From Sclerodactyla briareus (taxonomy: Eukaryota; Echinodermata; Holothuroidea; Dendrochirotida; Sclerodactylidae): DNA of 64,000 nucleotides. The stretch is taken from the NCBI GenBank assembly GCA_026419785.1, contig JAODTK010003777.1, positions 286,501 to 350,500 on the forward strand, in the 5' to 3' direction. The notes below the pieces were generated by a model. It was given only the letters and a program-made list of their open reading frames with translations. It searched no databases and was not told the origin of the DNA. Below are positions 13,855 through 26,116 of the stretch, in pieces; positions within the stretch are counted from its first letter, which is position 1; every line of letters begins with the position of its first letter. Made by a program: the position numbers and the translations under genes.

Positions 13855-14052
13855 TATCGGCTGATATTGCATAGAGCATACACTATTTTCTCACTTAGTC
13901 ATTGTGTTTAGGGGAATTGGTGAGGGAGCAACGAGAAAGGCTCCTGCCACCGCCCCTCTTCTGGCTGAGCCAGGATTGGAATCGTGACTGAAGTCTAGGT
14001 CAAAATCAAACACGTGTCCATACAGAGGTGAGAAAACACGCGACACTCGACT
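13855..14052 (+). repeat. Dispersed repeat pair, copy B
   Basis: Second copy of the repeat at 11890-12098, same orientation, about 2 kb downstream. Small indels separate the copies. Confidence 0.75.
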
Positions 14053-14989
14053 AGCCGACTCCAACGAAATTTCCGTGCAGTTGCCACTGGTAAGTCTGTC
14101 CAGTGAGTGAATCAAGGGAAAACCACGGGGGGGGGGTCGAGGAGGGGTGGGCCGGAGGCCAGAGGGGGTAATGACACAAACTTCTCCAGCACTATAATTG
14201 TCCATAATGCTGAGAATAGTAACTCGCTGGCGCCCCCACATAAGCTCGTCGATCGTGTGAATACTGCTCTCTTCAGCTATCATAGCAGCCTCTTTTTTAT
14301 TTATCCCGCAGTAATAACACACATACGCCCACGCATGGACTACAAACACAGGCCTACACATGACAGTATGAGTCTCCGACTTGGGTTAAGGATCGACTAA
14401 TCTATCCACGAAACACTACCCTGAAGTTGTCGGCGCAGTTAACCAATTGTTCGCCAACGTCCTCTAGATGAGAAAATACGTTGCGCAACATCTGGTCACG
14501 CATAGTAGGGTTCACGAGACCAGTGTCAATCCTGTTATGGTATATTGTCTTTGTAATACACCACTCATAACAAAAGCCACGCATAGTCGGCAATCTATTA
14601 GTCACACTATATTCTGCTAATGGCCTGCTTGGTGACTGAAAATTATATATCTCGAAACTGTCTGTTAGGCGTTACCTGTATTCTGTATCCAGGGCGGATT
14701 CAGGAAGCACGAAGCCGAGGGCCCGGCCACTCTAAATGTTATTTTTTTAGGTTATGGAGGAGGGGTGGATCAAATGAAAGAGATTAAAGAGTAGCAGGCC
14801 CGTGGAGGGAAGGGGGCTAAAGTGTGCGCTTCCCCCAAGTAATATTTTAGCCCCACAGAATTTATATCCAAATTTTTTGAACCACTGTACCTCATCGTAG
14901 TCTGCAATAGCAGCCAAAGCAATTGCCTATAGACTATGGCTGTACACGTATAGACCACTAACATACCTTTGGACCTACTGTGTGGAAGT

Positions 14990-15235
14990 GATAATAATAA
15001 CAATGATAGATAATCTTAATACGCAGACCCAGCCCAAAGCTGTTCAAAGCGCTTCACGGGTGAAGAAAATAAACGAAAAATTACATCAGATCTCCAGACA
15101 CTCATATTGACATAATCATGATCATACGGATGGATCTGACAGTCTTCTGAACTGTACCAGGTCTATCTCCTGCTCGGGCCATTAGGGTTCACATTCCAAG
15201 GTAGGGCCCGTCAAATTACTTTTCCGTCCTGTTGT
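14990..15235 (-). mobile_element. Non-LTR retrotransposon or SINE 3' tail
   Basis: Read on the minus strand it ends with GAAGCGCTTTGAACAGCTTT, GGGTCTGCGTATTAAGAT and then TTATTATTATC. The AAGCGCTTTGA...GCGTATTAA-(TTA)n arrangement is typical of LINE and SINE tails of the L2/CR1 type. Its upstream part (AACAGGACGGAAAAGTAATT, GGGCCCTACC) is shared with 44350-44415, where no such tail follows. Confidence 0.6.
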
Positions 15236-15236
15236 T

Positions 15237-15260
15237 ATTCCTTGACGAAGTCAGTGGAAT
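15237..15260. repeat. Conserved hairpin, locus A
   Basis: ATTCC-TTGAC-GAA-GTCAG-TGGAAT folds into a stem with TGAC/GTCA and ATTCC/GGAAT arms. The same hairpin occurs at 19735, 44327 and 48651, each time next to a short tandem array. Confidence 0.75.
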
Positions 15261-15268
15261 CTATGCAG

Positions 15269-15375
15269 TATGTATGTATGTAATGTATGTATGTATGTAT
15301 GTATGTATGTATGTATGTATGTATGTATGTATGTATGTATGTATGTATGTATGTATGTATGTATGTATGTATGTT
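15269..15375. repeat. (ATGT)n microsatellite
   Basis: About 26 ATGT repeats, beginning directly after hairpin A and the shared CTATGCAG motif. Confidence 0.97.
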
Positions 15376-15839
15376 GTAACGCCTACCTTGGAATCGAGCT
15401 AACTCTGACATGTCTTCTCCGATGAAGTTCAAACTTCAAACTCAGTTGGTGTATTCCCCGTGATGAGTACATGAACGCTCTTTTTTTTTTATTCCTCCGT
15501 GAACATCGTCTGCTTCATTTTCCGCCGGGACGTCATGCAAACGACAACATCGCTTGAATGCATATCACCAACATTGACCTGGATCCATGCAGTATCGATT
15601 GCTGTATATCGTCAGTGATTATTTGGATATAACTAATATCGAATGGCACTCTAAGAAGGAGCTTTTCGTCAAGACGTCCCATATAATTGATATCGGCTAT
15701 TATTAGGGGGAGTGCCGTGAGACAATAACGATGCTTTGAACATTGGCCACAGGATCAATTCAATTAACTGGGGGGGGGGGGGGGGGTGGCAAACCAAAGA
15801 CTTTTATGGCATATACAACGCTACAACGATTTTTTAACA

Positions 15840-17885
15840 CTGGATTACCTGGACACAAAAAGCATCCCCCCTCAACGTAGCGTCAGTCGAGTCTTTAAAT
15901 GAACGGCTTGCGTCCGGAATCGGAGGGTCTCAACGACCCTGAGATCCACAATCTGCTATACAGTTCTTGAATGGTTAAGTTTCTGGGCTGTGATGGCTCC
16001 CTGTGGCAGGGTATCCCAAGACTTTTCCTGATATTCCTTTGAAATAGGAGTTCTTTCTTATCTTCGCAACCGTACTCGTGTGGGTCTAATTTTCTTGTGT
16101 GCCCTCTGGTAGTGCTCTCATCCTCCACATAACTCTACATAAATCCTCCACTTTGATGTTCATTTTCCTTGCATAAATGTAAAAATGTTATCACGGAACA
16201 CGTCCCGGCGATGATGGCTGCTCTACTATCGTCATCAGTCTTAATTCTTTTAATCTTTCTCATAAGTCTTGTTTCTCATACCTGAATTATTTTTGTTTTT
16301 GACTCCCGTTGTACCCCTTCACAGGTTCGTTGTATAGCCTTTCTTAAGTATGGTTTCCAAACTTTGCACACATAAATCCAGATGAGGCCTCACCATAGCT
16401 TTTATAGATTTGCGCAGCACCACCATGCGGTTCCAAAATTGGTAACAATTCCGGTTGATGATACCCATCACTGTTTTCTTTTTTGCGGAATTCTCAACTG
16501 CCTGCTGGAATTCATAGATGCGTTGACATACACTCCCAAATCCTTCTCCCCTTTCTTTCTCTCTGTCTCCTTCAACTCCTCATCACCCATTTTGTACTTA
16601 AAATTTTGGTTTGCATGGTCACAATGCATTACTGACATTTGTTCCACATTGAATTTCATTTGCATTTCTTTGTCCATGACATCAACTCATTTAAATCTAA
16701 TGCTGTAACTTCGGCCTGGTCTGTTTCCCTCTCGTACTGACCAATCAATCCACTTTGGTGTCATCGCAATTTACTAATTCACACACTGCAATCCAATGTC
16801 TCAGTCATTCCAGATAGATTGTAAAACACCAGGTCCCAAACTGATCCTCACCACCGAACTTAGCACCTCTGTCCTTTGAGAAACTATTTCCATTTTACAC
16901 CACCCTCTGTTGCCGTTGCAAACATTCTTTACTATCCATTTCAATAATCTTGACCATCGATTCCATGTCCCTAAGTTTGGGGTAATCCATTCCCTGTGTG
17001 GAACCGTATCAAACGCTTTTTGCAGATCAAAATAAATAACGTCTACTGGCCCTCCTTCTCATATAGTTTGTTATCTTGTCCCAATGACGCCAACATATTT
17101 TGAAACCCACGAGGCGCCTTTTCGAAAACCGGGCTGCGTGCCAATATTAAATCATTCTCATCAAGATGGTCGACAATTTGGTTTCTCAGCACATCTCCAT
17201 TATTTTCCCTGGAACCCGAAGTCCAATTTACTGGTCATAATTGTGAACATCCCTCGATCCCCTTTCTTGAACAAAGGCGTTTATTTTACTCTTCCAGTCC
17301 TCCGGGAATTTCTGTGGATTCCAAGGACTTCTGAAATATTCCCTCCAAGGCATTGTATTTTCATGTGCCATTCCCTAAAGTAGTGGTTTGATGTTACCTG
17401 GTCCAGCAGCTTTCCCCTTTCAATCCCCTGTAGGTTTGCGCCACAATCTCCCTCTGTATTTTCCCTATCCACCAACCAACTTTGAGTGTCCATGTCAGAA
17501 AAACTCACCGCATCTGGACATAGGTTCTTCCCTTGTAAGACACTGAGAAAAACTTATTCAGGGCCGCTGCTCCCTTGTTATCAACTATCACCTCACCGCT
17601 ATCCCTCTTTAATGGGCCACTCTCCTTCACTTTCTGTTCTGACAGAACATATGAATAAAAAAGGTTCTTTGGATCTTCTTTGATTTTTACTGGATACTTC
17701 ATTTCAAACTCCTCTTTTGATGCCTTATTTTGATTTTCACTTGCCTTTGCAATTTTTGAAAATATTTCAATTCCAGAGATCATCCTTCATCTCTCATAGT
17801 CGTACTGCCCGGCATTCTGCTCGACAAGTATTCTCACGTATACTTATTTCCTGATCAATCATTGTCGAATGGTTTCCCCTTGCAG
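15840..17885 (-). mobile_element. CR1-like non-LTR retrotransposon remnant (reverse transcriptase)
   Basis: Minus-strand frames follow the order of a CR1-type reverse transcriptase. A pre-RT segment comes first (EEFEMKYPVKIKEDPKNLFY, then GPLKRDSGEVIVDNKGA, 17505-17783). Next are the RT core segments DVIYFDLQKAFDTVPH (about 17035) and VRISLGPGVLQSI. A post-catalytic MKFNVEQ...FKYKMGDEEL and KDLGVYV segment lies at 16468-16677, and a C-terminal TRGHTRKLDPHEYGCEDKKE...FQRNIRKS segment at 15895-16128. Numerous stops and frame changes, a degenerate catalytic region and no endonuclease domain mark it as a dead, 5'-truncated copy. The 3' border lies close to a poly(G) run at 15771-15786. Confidence 0.88.
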
Positions 17886-18339
17886 TTTTGCCCACTGCGC
17901 CGTATACCTAATGGCTAACTATCCCAGTGTAATTAAAAGCACCAGATTTTGCTCAAAGAAAGGCATATAATACATTTGGCCATCCAGTAGCAAATAACAA
18001 CTCTGCGCAGCAGAAACATTCAATAAATTTCTTTTATTCCCTCGTGATTCGTGAGTCCCTCCCCCCCCCTAACTGGCCACTCTCGCATACGAAATACAGC
18101 AAGTAAACATTTTCTAATCATGGGCGGGTTCGGGGGGGGGGGGCATGCCTGCATTATTGCCCCCCCCCGCCTGTAAAAATCCCCGCCCCCCCCTTTTATA
18201 GGAATTTCACAATGCGTTGGAACTTTCTCAACAATATGTGGAACAGGTCGCCGATCGCCTTCTTACAACCTACGACTAGACATAATTGTAACAGAAATTA
18301 TGGGCAAAGTTATGACACTCTGACAAATTTTCCATTTTC

Positions 18340-19765
18340 CACAAAAAGACGTTATCTTGATCACCAATAGGGTCCTGTACTCTTAATGAGAACGGTACAC
18401 AATAATTTTCAACTTAATCGGACCAAACAATCTAACTTTTCAACTTTTTTCCCAACAAAAGCTTTCCCACTTTGAAACCTCTGTTGACCTCGCACCTGAC
18501 CTTATAATAATGGGACCAAATTTAACGCATATACAAAATACCGAGTATGAGCTTCTCCATCTAGGTTTGATCCAAGTTCGCACGTTTTATACACAAGCTT
18601 AAATTTGGCAGAATATCGCACTTTTCCATGCAGTTGCCTTACCAGGGTACCTTTGGCTCTTGTTAGAAGCCAACACATACCTAATTCCCAAACCTAATTC
18701 CACCGGATCAGACCAACATATTTCAGGTTTACAAGAATCTGCCTCGCCTGCGTTGGCCTTAGACCTACCTCAAATCATGGGGTACAGTGCTCATCATAAG
18801 GAACATACATACCAAGTAATGATCTTCATCCATCTAGTCGGTTATCGTGCTTACAAGCTGAATTTGCGAATAATGAATTCTCACTCCAATTATTCCCATT
18901 TTTGTTGTGAAATCAGACCAACTACACCAAGAACAATAAGGTATCTGTAGTCCCCATAAAAATGTTATACGCCTAATTTCACCTGATCGGACGCAACCAT
19001 TCTGGACTTATCGTCACGTTTACGAGTTTTTAGGACTTTGACCTCTGGTGGCCTCATATGACTCTGACGCTGACCCAAAAACAATAGGGTTCATTGTACT
19101 CATCATGGGGAACATCAGTACTGGTATGAGCTTCCTATCCAGATTGAGTGAGCTAACGTGTTTTGACTTTATTAATCGACTTTTCCAACATATATCTATT
19201 TTTTACTAGAATTCACCCCGACCTTAACCAAAAACAATAAGGGTTTTCCTGTACTCTCCATAGGAAGCTAAATAACACAAATGTCAACTTTAATTTGACC
19301 AACCATTCGGACTTATCGTGTTTTACGGTTCTCAGACTTTAACCTCTGGTGACCTCAGATGACATGACCTGTTGTAAGAAGCGTTTTTTTTTGTTTTTCT
19401 ACATTAAGGCGCCTTTAAAGAATATATTCCACATGACATCACCTGGACCCAAAACAATGGGTCATGTACTCTCCGTATGAAAGCTATGCAACCAACTTCA
19501 ACCTGATCTGACCATCCTTCTGGACTTATCATGTTTCCAGGTTTTTCAAGATCCAACCTCTGGTGAACCTCAGATGACGGCTCTGACCCTCAAAACAATA
19601 TGATTCATTACTCATCATGGACACACTACCAATATTACTTTATCCATCCAGGGGTTCGAGTTATCGTGCTTACACGCCGGGCGTCACACACCACACACGC
19701 GCCTATATCTACACACACTGTCATGACTGCACAGATTCCCTCTTACTTCGTCAAGGAATAAAAAC
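18340..19765. repeat. Modular GACCTC-type repeat with terminal hairpin
   Basis: Three to four diverged modules of about 270-330 bases. Each contains CTTATCGTGTTTACA-GTTTT, GACCTCTGGTGACCTCAGAT, AAAAACAATAGGGTTC-TGTA, CTCATCATGG and AGTATGAGCTTCATCCA, then a GTTATCGTGCTTACA motif. The array ends in CACACA sequence and hairpin B (19735-19759). The same modules form 47740-48690. No reading frame. Confidence 0.8.
19735..19759. repeat. Conserved hairpin, locus B
   Basis: ATTCCCTCTTAC-TTC-GTCAAGGAAT. Same flanks as the other loci (GACTGCA-AGATTCC before, AATAA after); one stem base differs (TTAC for TGAC). Confidence 0.7.
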
Positions 19766-21190
19766 CAACAAGAATATTTTTATTTGAATCTTATATATTT
19801 AGCATCTATGCAGCAGCAAGTCATTACCATGTACACGATTCGGTACCAATGCCCCCCCCCCCCCCCCCCTCTTTACATCAGACACGGCCGTGTTTTTATA
19901 GTTTTTCCGCAATAGAAAATCCTCATAACACGCAAAGTATACCTGGATAAAACACATTAATGAAGTTTGAATATAAAAATATCATTAACACGGCACCCTG
20001 GGAACCCATGTTTAGAAATTCATCTATTTTATTTTTCTTCTGAGCAGTATCTTCTGCTTTTTCGAAACATATTCTAAACATGTTTGATTTCTTTATTAGA
20101 ACACGTTTTAATAGTACATTATTTTTCCAGAATCTCCATCACCCTTCAATGGGTTTCAACGCGACCGTGACTGCGAGCAGTAGACACACAGGAACCTATA
20201 GTGGAATTCATGATAGTAGCTATCAAAAGTAAATGTCAGAAATAATGAATCTAAGTGGGGAAACTATATATCTGACCTGCTACTTTTCAGGCACACACAT
20301 TGAAACGCAAACAGTAATCTAACCTGTTTTTCCCCAAACGCAATTGAGCACAAGTAAACACAGTACGAATTGACATCGTCTGGATTTATGCATAGGCGTT
20401 TGAAAATAATGAACTTTCCCATTTATAGTGTTATCGAAATAATGTTCTACATCAGTCTTCGGGGGCCTCTAGCCATGAACGTGACTACAGACCCCTCATA
20501 ACTTGCGTATTAGGTATAACATTTCCCATGCTCGAAAGTTGGATATCAACTAAACACTCGTTGAAACATATAAATACACATGATACGTAAACCAGAGTTC
20601 CCTGCTTAACCCCTGCTCCTCCCTCATGTGATGAATCCACCTGTGAATTTTACTTTCGAGACCTGATTCGAGTCATTATAATACTATAATCGCACACCCG
20701 TTCTTCCGAACAATTGTACTCATTGTAAAATTGAAGAAAAAAATAAACAGGCATCAATCAATTATCACATACGATGGGAAGGATGATCGTGTTTTTTCTC
20801 CAACGAGGGAACCTAGTTTTAATTTTCAGAAGAAATTGTTCCATGATTGCCCCTCCCCTAGGATGGAAGACTCCACGCATTTCCGGAGGGTCATGCATAT
20901 CAGTTGGGAACACCGTAAAATGTGGTAACATACCATTCACCGGTAGGAAATTGGCTTCACAAAACGCCTCTTCTACAAGGATGATATGAAACGTTTGTCA
21001 AAACAAATTATTACGACCAGGTGACACAAACGGCATTGCGACTAATCAGCGTCTCGACACCTCGGAGAAACATGAACACGTCTGTTTACATGACAACACG
21101 ACCAAAAAAATACATTCAGAAAATATCAATATTGAATTGCACTGGGAGGACTTTTCATCATGAGGCCAAGTTGTTCGCCATGATACAAGA
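19766..21190. other. No gene recognised; 3' flank of the STMND1-like gene
   Basis: Poly(C) run at about 19853-19869. Overlapping short frames at 20731-21239 have no recognisable domain. Part of this may be 3' untranslated or flanking sequence of the minus-strand gene. Confidence 0.45.
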
Positions 21191-21200
21191 CAACATACGC

Positions 21201-21206
21201 TTTATT
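21201..21206 (-). promoter_or_regulatory. Possible polyadenylation signal of the STMND1-like gene
   Basis: AATAAA on the minus strand (TTTATT on plus), about 420 bases past the TAG of exon 4. It is the nearest clear hexamer downstream that I noticed. There is no transcript evidence, and such hexamers are frequent in AT-rich DNA. Confidence 0.25.
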
Positions 21207-21627
21207 TGTTGGGCCATTTCTGAGGATTTGAAGAGTTAGATGGGCAGCTACTATCCAAATGTACAAAACACGGGGAAATAAATAGCATTCGAGACGCTAC
21301 ATACGCTGATGTACAATAGAGTGTACAAAATTTTGTAAATACGATAAGATTTTGGAGCCCCTTAAAACTGTCCACAGCTGGTAGACTAGATATTGACTAG
21401 ATATTGGCGGGCAACTTGTTCCATATTCTGAGAGCAAAAACGGTCAACTTTGACAGTGCGGGTCGGCTTGTCGGAGAGAGATCTCGAATGAGGATGAACA
21501 AATTAAACAATGTGGCTGGAAATGAAAAGTGTAAGAAAACGTGGCCAAGTTTTTAGATGATCCTAATCCGAACTTGATACTAACTAATTTCCCACCGTGG
21601 TGGGAGATATTCGTTCGCAACCTTTAC

Positions 21628-21851
21628 CTAATCCGTGGATGTATATTCACTCGAATGGGTATACTCTATACTGCCTGAGGAGTCATGCACGGAACAATAC
21701 TCATCACAGCTGAGTATACTGCGGCGCATAATCACAAGATGGGCTGGTGAGATGAACGAAGCTCGCCGTAACGCTGCTCCCAGGTATCTAAAACTCACTC
21801 TGTTCCTCTGTTCACTGACACCAAAATCAAGACTATTCCATTTCTCACTTG
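21628..21851 (-). CDS. STMND1: STMND1-like gene, exon 4 (C-terminus and stop)
   Basis: Terminal exon. A strong acceptor (GTCCTCTGCCTTCTCCCTCAG) precedes 224 bases open to TAG at 21628-21630. It enters in phase 1, completing the codon left by the exon 3 donor. The encoded 74 residues read SEKWNSLDFGVSEQRN, a middle section, then a C-terminus rich in Ser, Asp, Glu and Tyr (SSGSIEYTHSSEYTSTD). From memory, STMND1 also has a long poorly conserved tail ending in acidic and serine-rich sequence, so the match is in character, not in residues. Intron 3 would be 373 bases. No frame break is seen in this exon. An alternative is that the open frame is fortuitous and the true last exon lies elsewhere, but phase agreement plus a canonical acceptor argue for it. 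Confidence 0.6.
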
Positions 21852-22224
21852 CTGAGGGAGAAGGCAGAGGACACATTTTAGACCTCTGGCTCCGAAACCC
21901 CACTGTGAACCATATACAAATGGCTTTTCCTAAAAACCAGGATGCGACGAGCCGACCATGTAACTTCGCTTCCGCTACGCAGTATGCCTGCACGTCATTA
22001 CCCACACTGACGCTGGTCGATAAGCGTCACACTCGTCCCTTCCTCACTTCATTTTCGCGAAAGTGCATGGAAACCCTGACGTCGTGTCTGTCATTTCCTC
22101 CATTTTGACGGACGGGCGACTGTTTACTTACATCGCTCATCTTCGCCATCGCCAAGATTGCAGATACACGCCATACGCGTCGGCAGTAAAAGCCTTTCGT
22201 TAAAGAAGGCCGCAACCCGTTTAC

Positions 22225-22549
22225 CTTCACACAATAGAATGTTTCCTCCCGTCTTTTTTTCGGTCGTACCGTCGTCAGTCGGATTGGGGGGGGCGGGGGG
22301 TTTCCTGTGCATTCGCTTCCATCTGGCCTGCCGGCCTCTCGGCGTGCCGCTTCTTGTCCTCCATTTCGCTTGGGAGTAACCGGAAGTGTTCTTCCCTTCC
22401 CTTCGTTGAGCAGCTGCGTCGAGGTCCTTTGGGGGGCGTCACCTTGGACTGGATCTGCGAGCGCTGTACCTCCACGGACAATGCCACTAACGAACTTGGC
22501 GTTCCTTGGCACTGGTGTTGAGTTTCTCCATCATTCTGTCTGGCCTCTT
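22225..22549 (-). CDS. STMND1: STMND1-like gene, exon 3 (stathmin helix continuation and linker)
   Basis: Starts after a tandem acceptor (CTCCACAGAG). Using the second AG keeps phase 0 after R-R-K and gives KRPDRMMEKLNTSAKERQVR, a charged helical segment where stathmins have their E/K-rich helix. The frame then moves by one base (near 22487) to LVALSVEVQRSQIQSKVTPP and a basic, Ser/Pro-rich linker ending QMEANAQETP. It moves again at a poly(C) tract (plus-strand G8-C-G6, about 22286-22300) to PAPPNPTDDGTTEKKTGG, ending NILLCE and the donor G|GTAAAC in phase 1. That phase matches exon 4. The poly(C) break is what a homopolymer length error would look like. Long open frames on either strand here (157 and 161 codons) result from the GC-rich composition. 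The helix is less conserved than exon 2, so assignment depends on position, phase and the exon 2 and exon 4 context. Confidence 0.68.
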
Positions 22550-22899
22550 CTCTGTGGAGTAAACAATAACTAAACGATAATAATTTCTAGAGAATGCGAT
22601 CAAACGAGATGGCGTTCCCCTTCCTCTCTCCAAACTGTAAAGACACGAATCGTTGATAATTGGTAACAAGGTGGACAAGGCGATCGCCGAAAAGTGACTC
22701 GCCTGTGCGCGATCGGTGGTTTGTATTATTCACTACACACACAACCCGCTAGTTCATGCAGACCCAAGTCATGTCAAGCGAACATCACATATTTCCATAT
22801 AACACATACACAGCACGACGTCCTCCAGGTAAAAGAGGCAAAAAATGTTACAGTTTTTTGTAGGTCTAATCAACCCCCCCTAATCAAACTGGTTGGTTA

Positions 22900-23765
22900 A
22901 GAGAGGGCTTCCTTGTGGGCAGCTTATAACCACAGTCAAATTGTCACACAGGAGCTCTGGTTTTACATACTCGTGCCTCAGTGCTTTATTCTAACAGGAG
23001 CTTTTTATATGATGGAATGCAATCAAATTCATGAACATCAACACATCAGATCCAGAAAATGTTAACAGACCCTACCTACTGAATTTGGCAAAATCGTCCA
23101 AGTTTGGAAATTGGAATAATTATGCCAATTAGGCACATACATGACCTCTACTGACCCCCCAAGGCTGTACCTTAAAATTATCAGGTTCAAAGGTGATCAC
23201 ATCCCCAAGATTTGGTGGAAATCAACGAACGTTCACAAATTGCATAAATTACTGCAAATCAACACATTGAAATGACCTCCATGACCCCGACTCCACTTTT
23301 TAATTTCTCGGAAACCATGATAGACCACAGCCCCCAAGTTTCGTGAAAATCCAACAAACTCGAAAAATTCGCCATGAATTATGCAAATTCGACCACTGAA
23401 TTGCATTAAGTTTAGGCTTAAAATCTAATCAATTCATGTACCTGTCATCCGGTCTACATGCCAACTACATCACTGTAGCACATACGGTCTTGCGTTAATC
23501 TTTGTCTAACGAGCTCAAACAATAAATAACCAACTGAAGCTATTTACCCAAGTAATTATGACTTGGCTGCCCCAAAACCTCAAATCTGATCGTGTACACC
23601 CAACCCCGTGGCTACACACAAAATGTCGTCATAATCGGCTCAACGTTTCGGATGATTCCTGCTAACGAGAAAGTCTGACATACACACAAACACGCTCACA
23701 CACACCAACACACACCACGCCATATTGACCACTAAGTCCTCTTCCTGAATTTCATTCAGGCGAGA
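22900..23765. repeat. GACCTC-rich modular repeat inside intron 2 of the STMND1-like gene
   Basis: Contains at least two diverged copies, about 127 bases apart, of a module with CCCCAAG-TTT-GTG-AAATC-AAC followed by AAATT...AATTA-TGCAAAT and GACCTCC/TGACCCC. The right end runs into a CA-rich stretch (23680-23720). Sequence character and the CA-rich end resemble the repeats at 18.3-19.8 and 47.7-48.7 kb, though the modules themselves differ. Confidence 0.5.
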
Positions 23766-24193
23766 CACACTACACAAGTCTTTAACTTATTCCAACGTCA
23801 ATCTTGTGAACGACAACATCCTTTTCTATCCTATTATATACGGTTCATATTGTTTATGCCTCATCCTCGTTCCATCTTCTGTATTTTATACCCTTGTACC
23901 ATTGTGTCTTATACTAAAAATCCATGGTGAAATGCTACCAAGACTGCACCATGTGTGATTGTGCGTGATACCATTCCCATACAATGTTGGTTATTTCGAC
24001 CAGGACGTATGGTTACTAAGACTGGTCGAAGTAGATTATCTTTACACGATTAATGGTTATCGACGTTATTAATGACCAGTAAATCGCGGTAAATCAACAG
24101 GAATTATAGTGGTATACACACATGCAGTTGATTCAGTTAGCATTTCATTTGTTACGCGGTAAAACATGTAGGCACCCAGCCTATATTAATTAC

Positions 24194-24478
24194 CTTTCTT
24201 CTCAGTTTTCCGCAGCCCTCTGTTTGGCCTCCACTTCCTCTTTGGTCATCTCGCTCGTCTTCTTCTTCCGTTTTTTCAGCTTGCCAGACTGTGAGGGGGT
24301 CTCTTGATGACCCAACTCTGGCGCAATCATCACCTCGAAGGCAACCCCGCTCTGTGCCTCATTCTGCAGCGGTGCAGCCCTTGGCTCTTCAGCTCTCCCA
24401 AAATGGCAGCTGCCGTCTGAGGCTTGGCTTTACCGCTCCGCTTCCTTGGCTCAATCTTGGTGCCAGCGCACGATAGAT
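24194..24478 (-). CDS. STMND1: STMND1-like gene, exon 2 (start of stathmin domain)
   Basis: The diagnostic exon. After the acceptor (CCATCACAG) it reads a basic stretch (IEPRKRSGKAKPQ), then AAAILGELKSQGL, then GVAFEVMIAPE, then KLKKRKKKTSEMTKEEVEAK, QRAAE and finally R-R-K at the donor GTAATT. From memory, human STMND1 has the same order: an I-L-E-E-L/Q-G motif, a G-x-x-Y/F-x-V segment, a lysine cluster, then a helix of the E-x-K-x-x-A-A-E-x-R-R-K type. Stathmins bind tubulin and regulate microtubule dynamics. The stathmin-family intron after R-R-K, which I recall as conserved, is where the donor sits here. Two frame breaks occur: one base missing near CACCGCTGC (around 24365), and a second at GGAAAACTGAGAAG (around 24205) just before R-R-K. 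The open frame enters with two bases (phase 1) whereas exon 1 leaves in phase 0, so another indel or a small unseen exon is implied. Confidence 0.85.
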
Positions 24479-25252
24479 CTGTGATGGCAGGGAAAATAAA
24501 GAGGTGAATTTTAATACTTATCTCAATCGATGCAATACCCACCCTTCGACACACTAAAGACCATAGCGGTACGCCTAGCAGGTATTTCTTCGGCCCCTAC
24601 TGTAAAATAACAAAATTCGGGTACTCACCAAAACATTCGCGCAATTATTAAATTCCCTCCTAACTGACCATAGGTTCTATTTTTTCGGCCAGACTTCCCT
24701 TTACGTTGTGGCCGGGGTGGGATATTTTTACCTGAAATATTTAGATGAGACTGGTTATGCTCATTTTTTTCCCATCCCGCCCCGTCGCTTGTGTGTGTGA
24801 ATAATAGTCCTCGACAATGAGGCGAATCTGTTTAATAATAATAGTTATTAGTTACGGACCTCTGATCATCAGCTGACCAGTCACGCCCGTACCCACAACG
24901 CGCGCATCCTCTAGCTTGTCACTCCCGAAACAACATTTTAGTACGTCACCTCATCGTGTTCCCACTCCTCGGGGATTCCCGATAGGGCTGCCCCTATGAC
25001 TCTCCCGGCTCTACTCCTCACAAGAAGTAACCCATAAGGTCACCTCATCATGTACACTTTTATCACGCGGGTGTACGTTGTAATTCAGGAGGCATACGTT
25101 GTACAATTGCACTGTGCACCAGCTTGGGTAAGTCCCTCGACATTTCAATAGTTTCTAACTCGCAATCAGTGGTTTGCAGTCTACCTACTGAGCTAATACC
25201 CCCCTCCCCCCGCTTGTGTGATGCTCCGTGTTGCAATAGTTCCAATGGTGTT

Positions 25253-26116
25253 AAGCCGCGTTTCCATGCACGCGGGCGGGCGGGCGGGCGGGCGTTTTGG
25301 AAGACCCGTTTCCATGCACGCGGGCGGGCGTTTTTTCTCGAGTCACGCATCTCTTCTCACTTTTAGTGTGTATATTCGCTATATTAGAACCGCTGTAGCC
25401 TCTATTTATTATATTGTTATTATTATTATTGTTATTATTGTTATATTATATTAGTATTATTGTTGTTGTTGTGGTTTGTTGTTGTCGTTTGTCGTCGTGT
25501 TGTGTTGTTGTTTTGTGTTCGTCGCTGTTGCGTCGTCGTGTGTCCGGTCTTGTTGTTGTTGTCGTGTTGTCGTTTTTCTGTTGCTGTCAAACACCGGACG
25601 CAGACTAGTATTTCAAACATAAACACCGGTGTTCATTTAGAAAAACATTGTTCTAATGTCAACGATTACGGCCAACTATTAAATCTTCACAATTAACAGG
25701 TTTTGAGATTTTTTAAGTAGCAAATACTTGACATATCACCGGTTTTTAAACAGGTAAATATGTGTTCAAGTAGGTGTCCGGCCGGTGAATATAAGACACA
25801 ATTGTATTAAAATCTCATCCCTAGTGTTGAAACAGTATGAATGTTGTTTGGAACATTACATTATTTGAACCTAAAAAGGCCGTCTAATTCCATATCCGGC
25901 TTCAAGCCGGTAAGATTGCAGGGAAATCCCGGAATGATTATACGAAATACCACGCGGACACGCGGGCGGGCGGGAAAAAAAAAAAAAGTCGCGAAATGAC
26001 GATTCGAGAAAACGCCCGCCCGCCCGCCCGCGTTGTGCATGGAGGAAACGGCCTCCATTGAAAATACGATGAGCGATTTTAGACGCCCGACCGCCGCGTG
26101 CATGGAAACGCGGCTT
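25253..26116. mobile_element. GC-rich inverted-repeat element in intron 1 of the STMND1-like gene
   Basis: The two ends are inverted copies: AAGCCGCGTTTCCATGCACG followed by CGG at 25253 and its reverse complement ending at 26116. A second internal pair (GTTTCC, ATGCAC, a (GGGC)n run, then TTTTCTCGA) extends the inverted repeat to roughly 100 bases per side. The ends are (CGGG)n-rich while the centre is a TTG/TTA/GTC array and AT-rich sequence with no protein frame. This is the shape of a non-autonomous DNA transposon or foldback element. No convincing target-site duplication is visible (flanks GGTGTT and CAAATG), so the superfamily is unassigned. Confidence 0.7.
25412..25570. repeat. TTA/TTG/TCG trinucleotide-rich array
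   Basis: Imperfect runs of TTA, then TTG and GTC, between the inverted ends of the intron 1 element. The valine/leucine-rich open frames here are produced by the repeat. Confidence 0.85.

Noticed and set aside
22027..22512. 161-codon minus-strand open frame and the 157-codon plus-strand frame at 21635-22108
   Set aside because: They cross the exon 3/4 region in other frames, carry no domain, and arise from GC-rich, stop-poor sequence.
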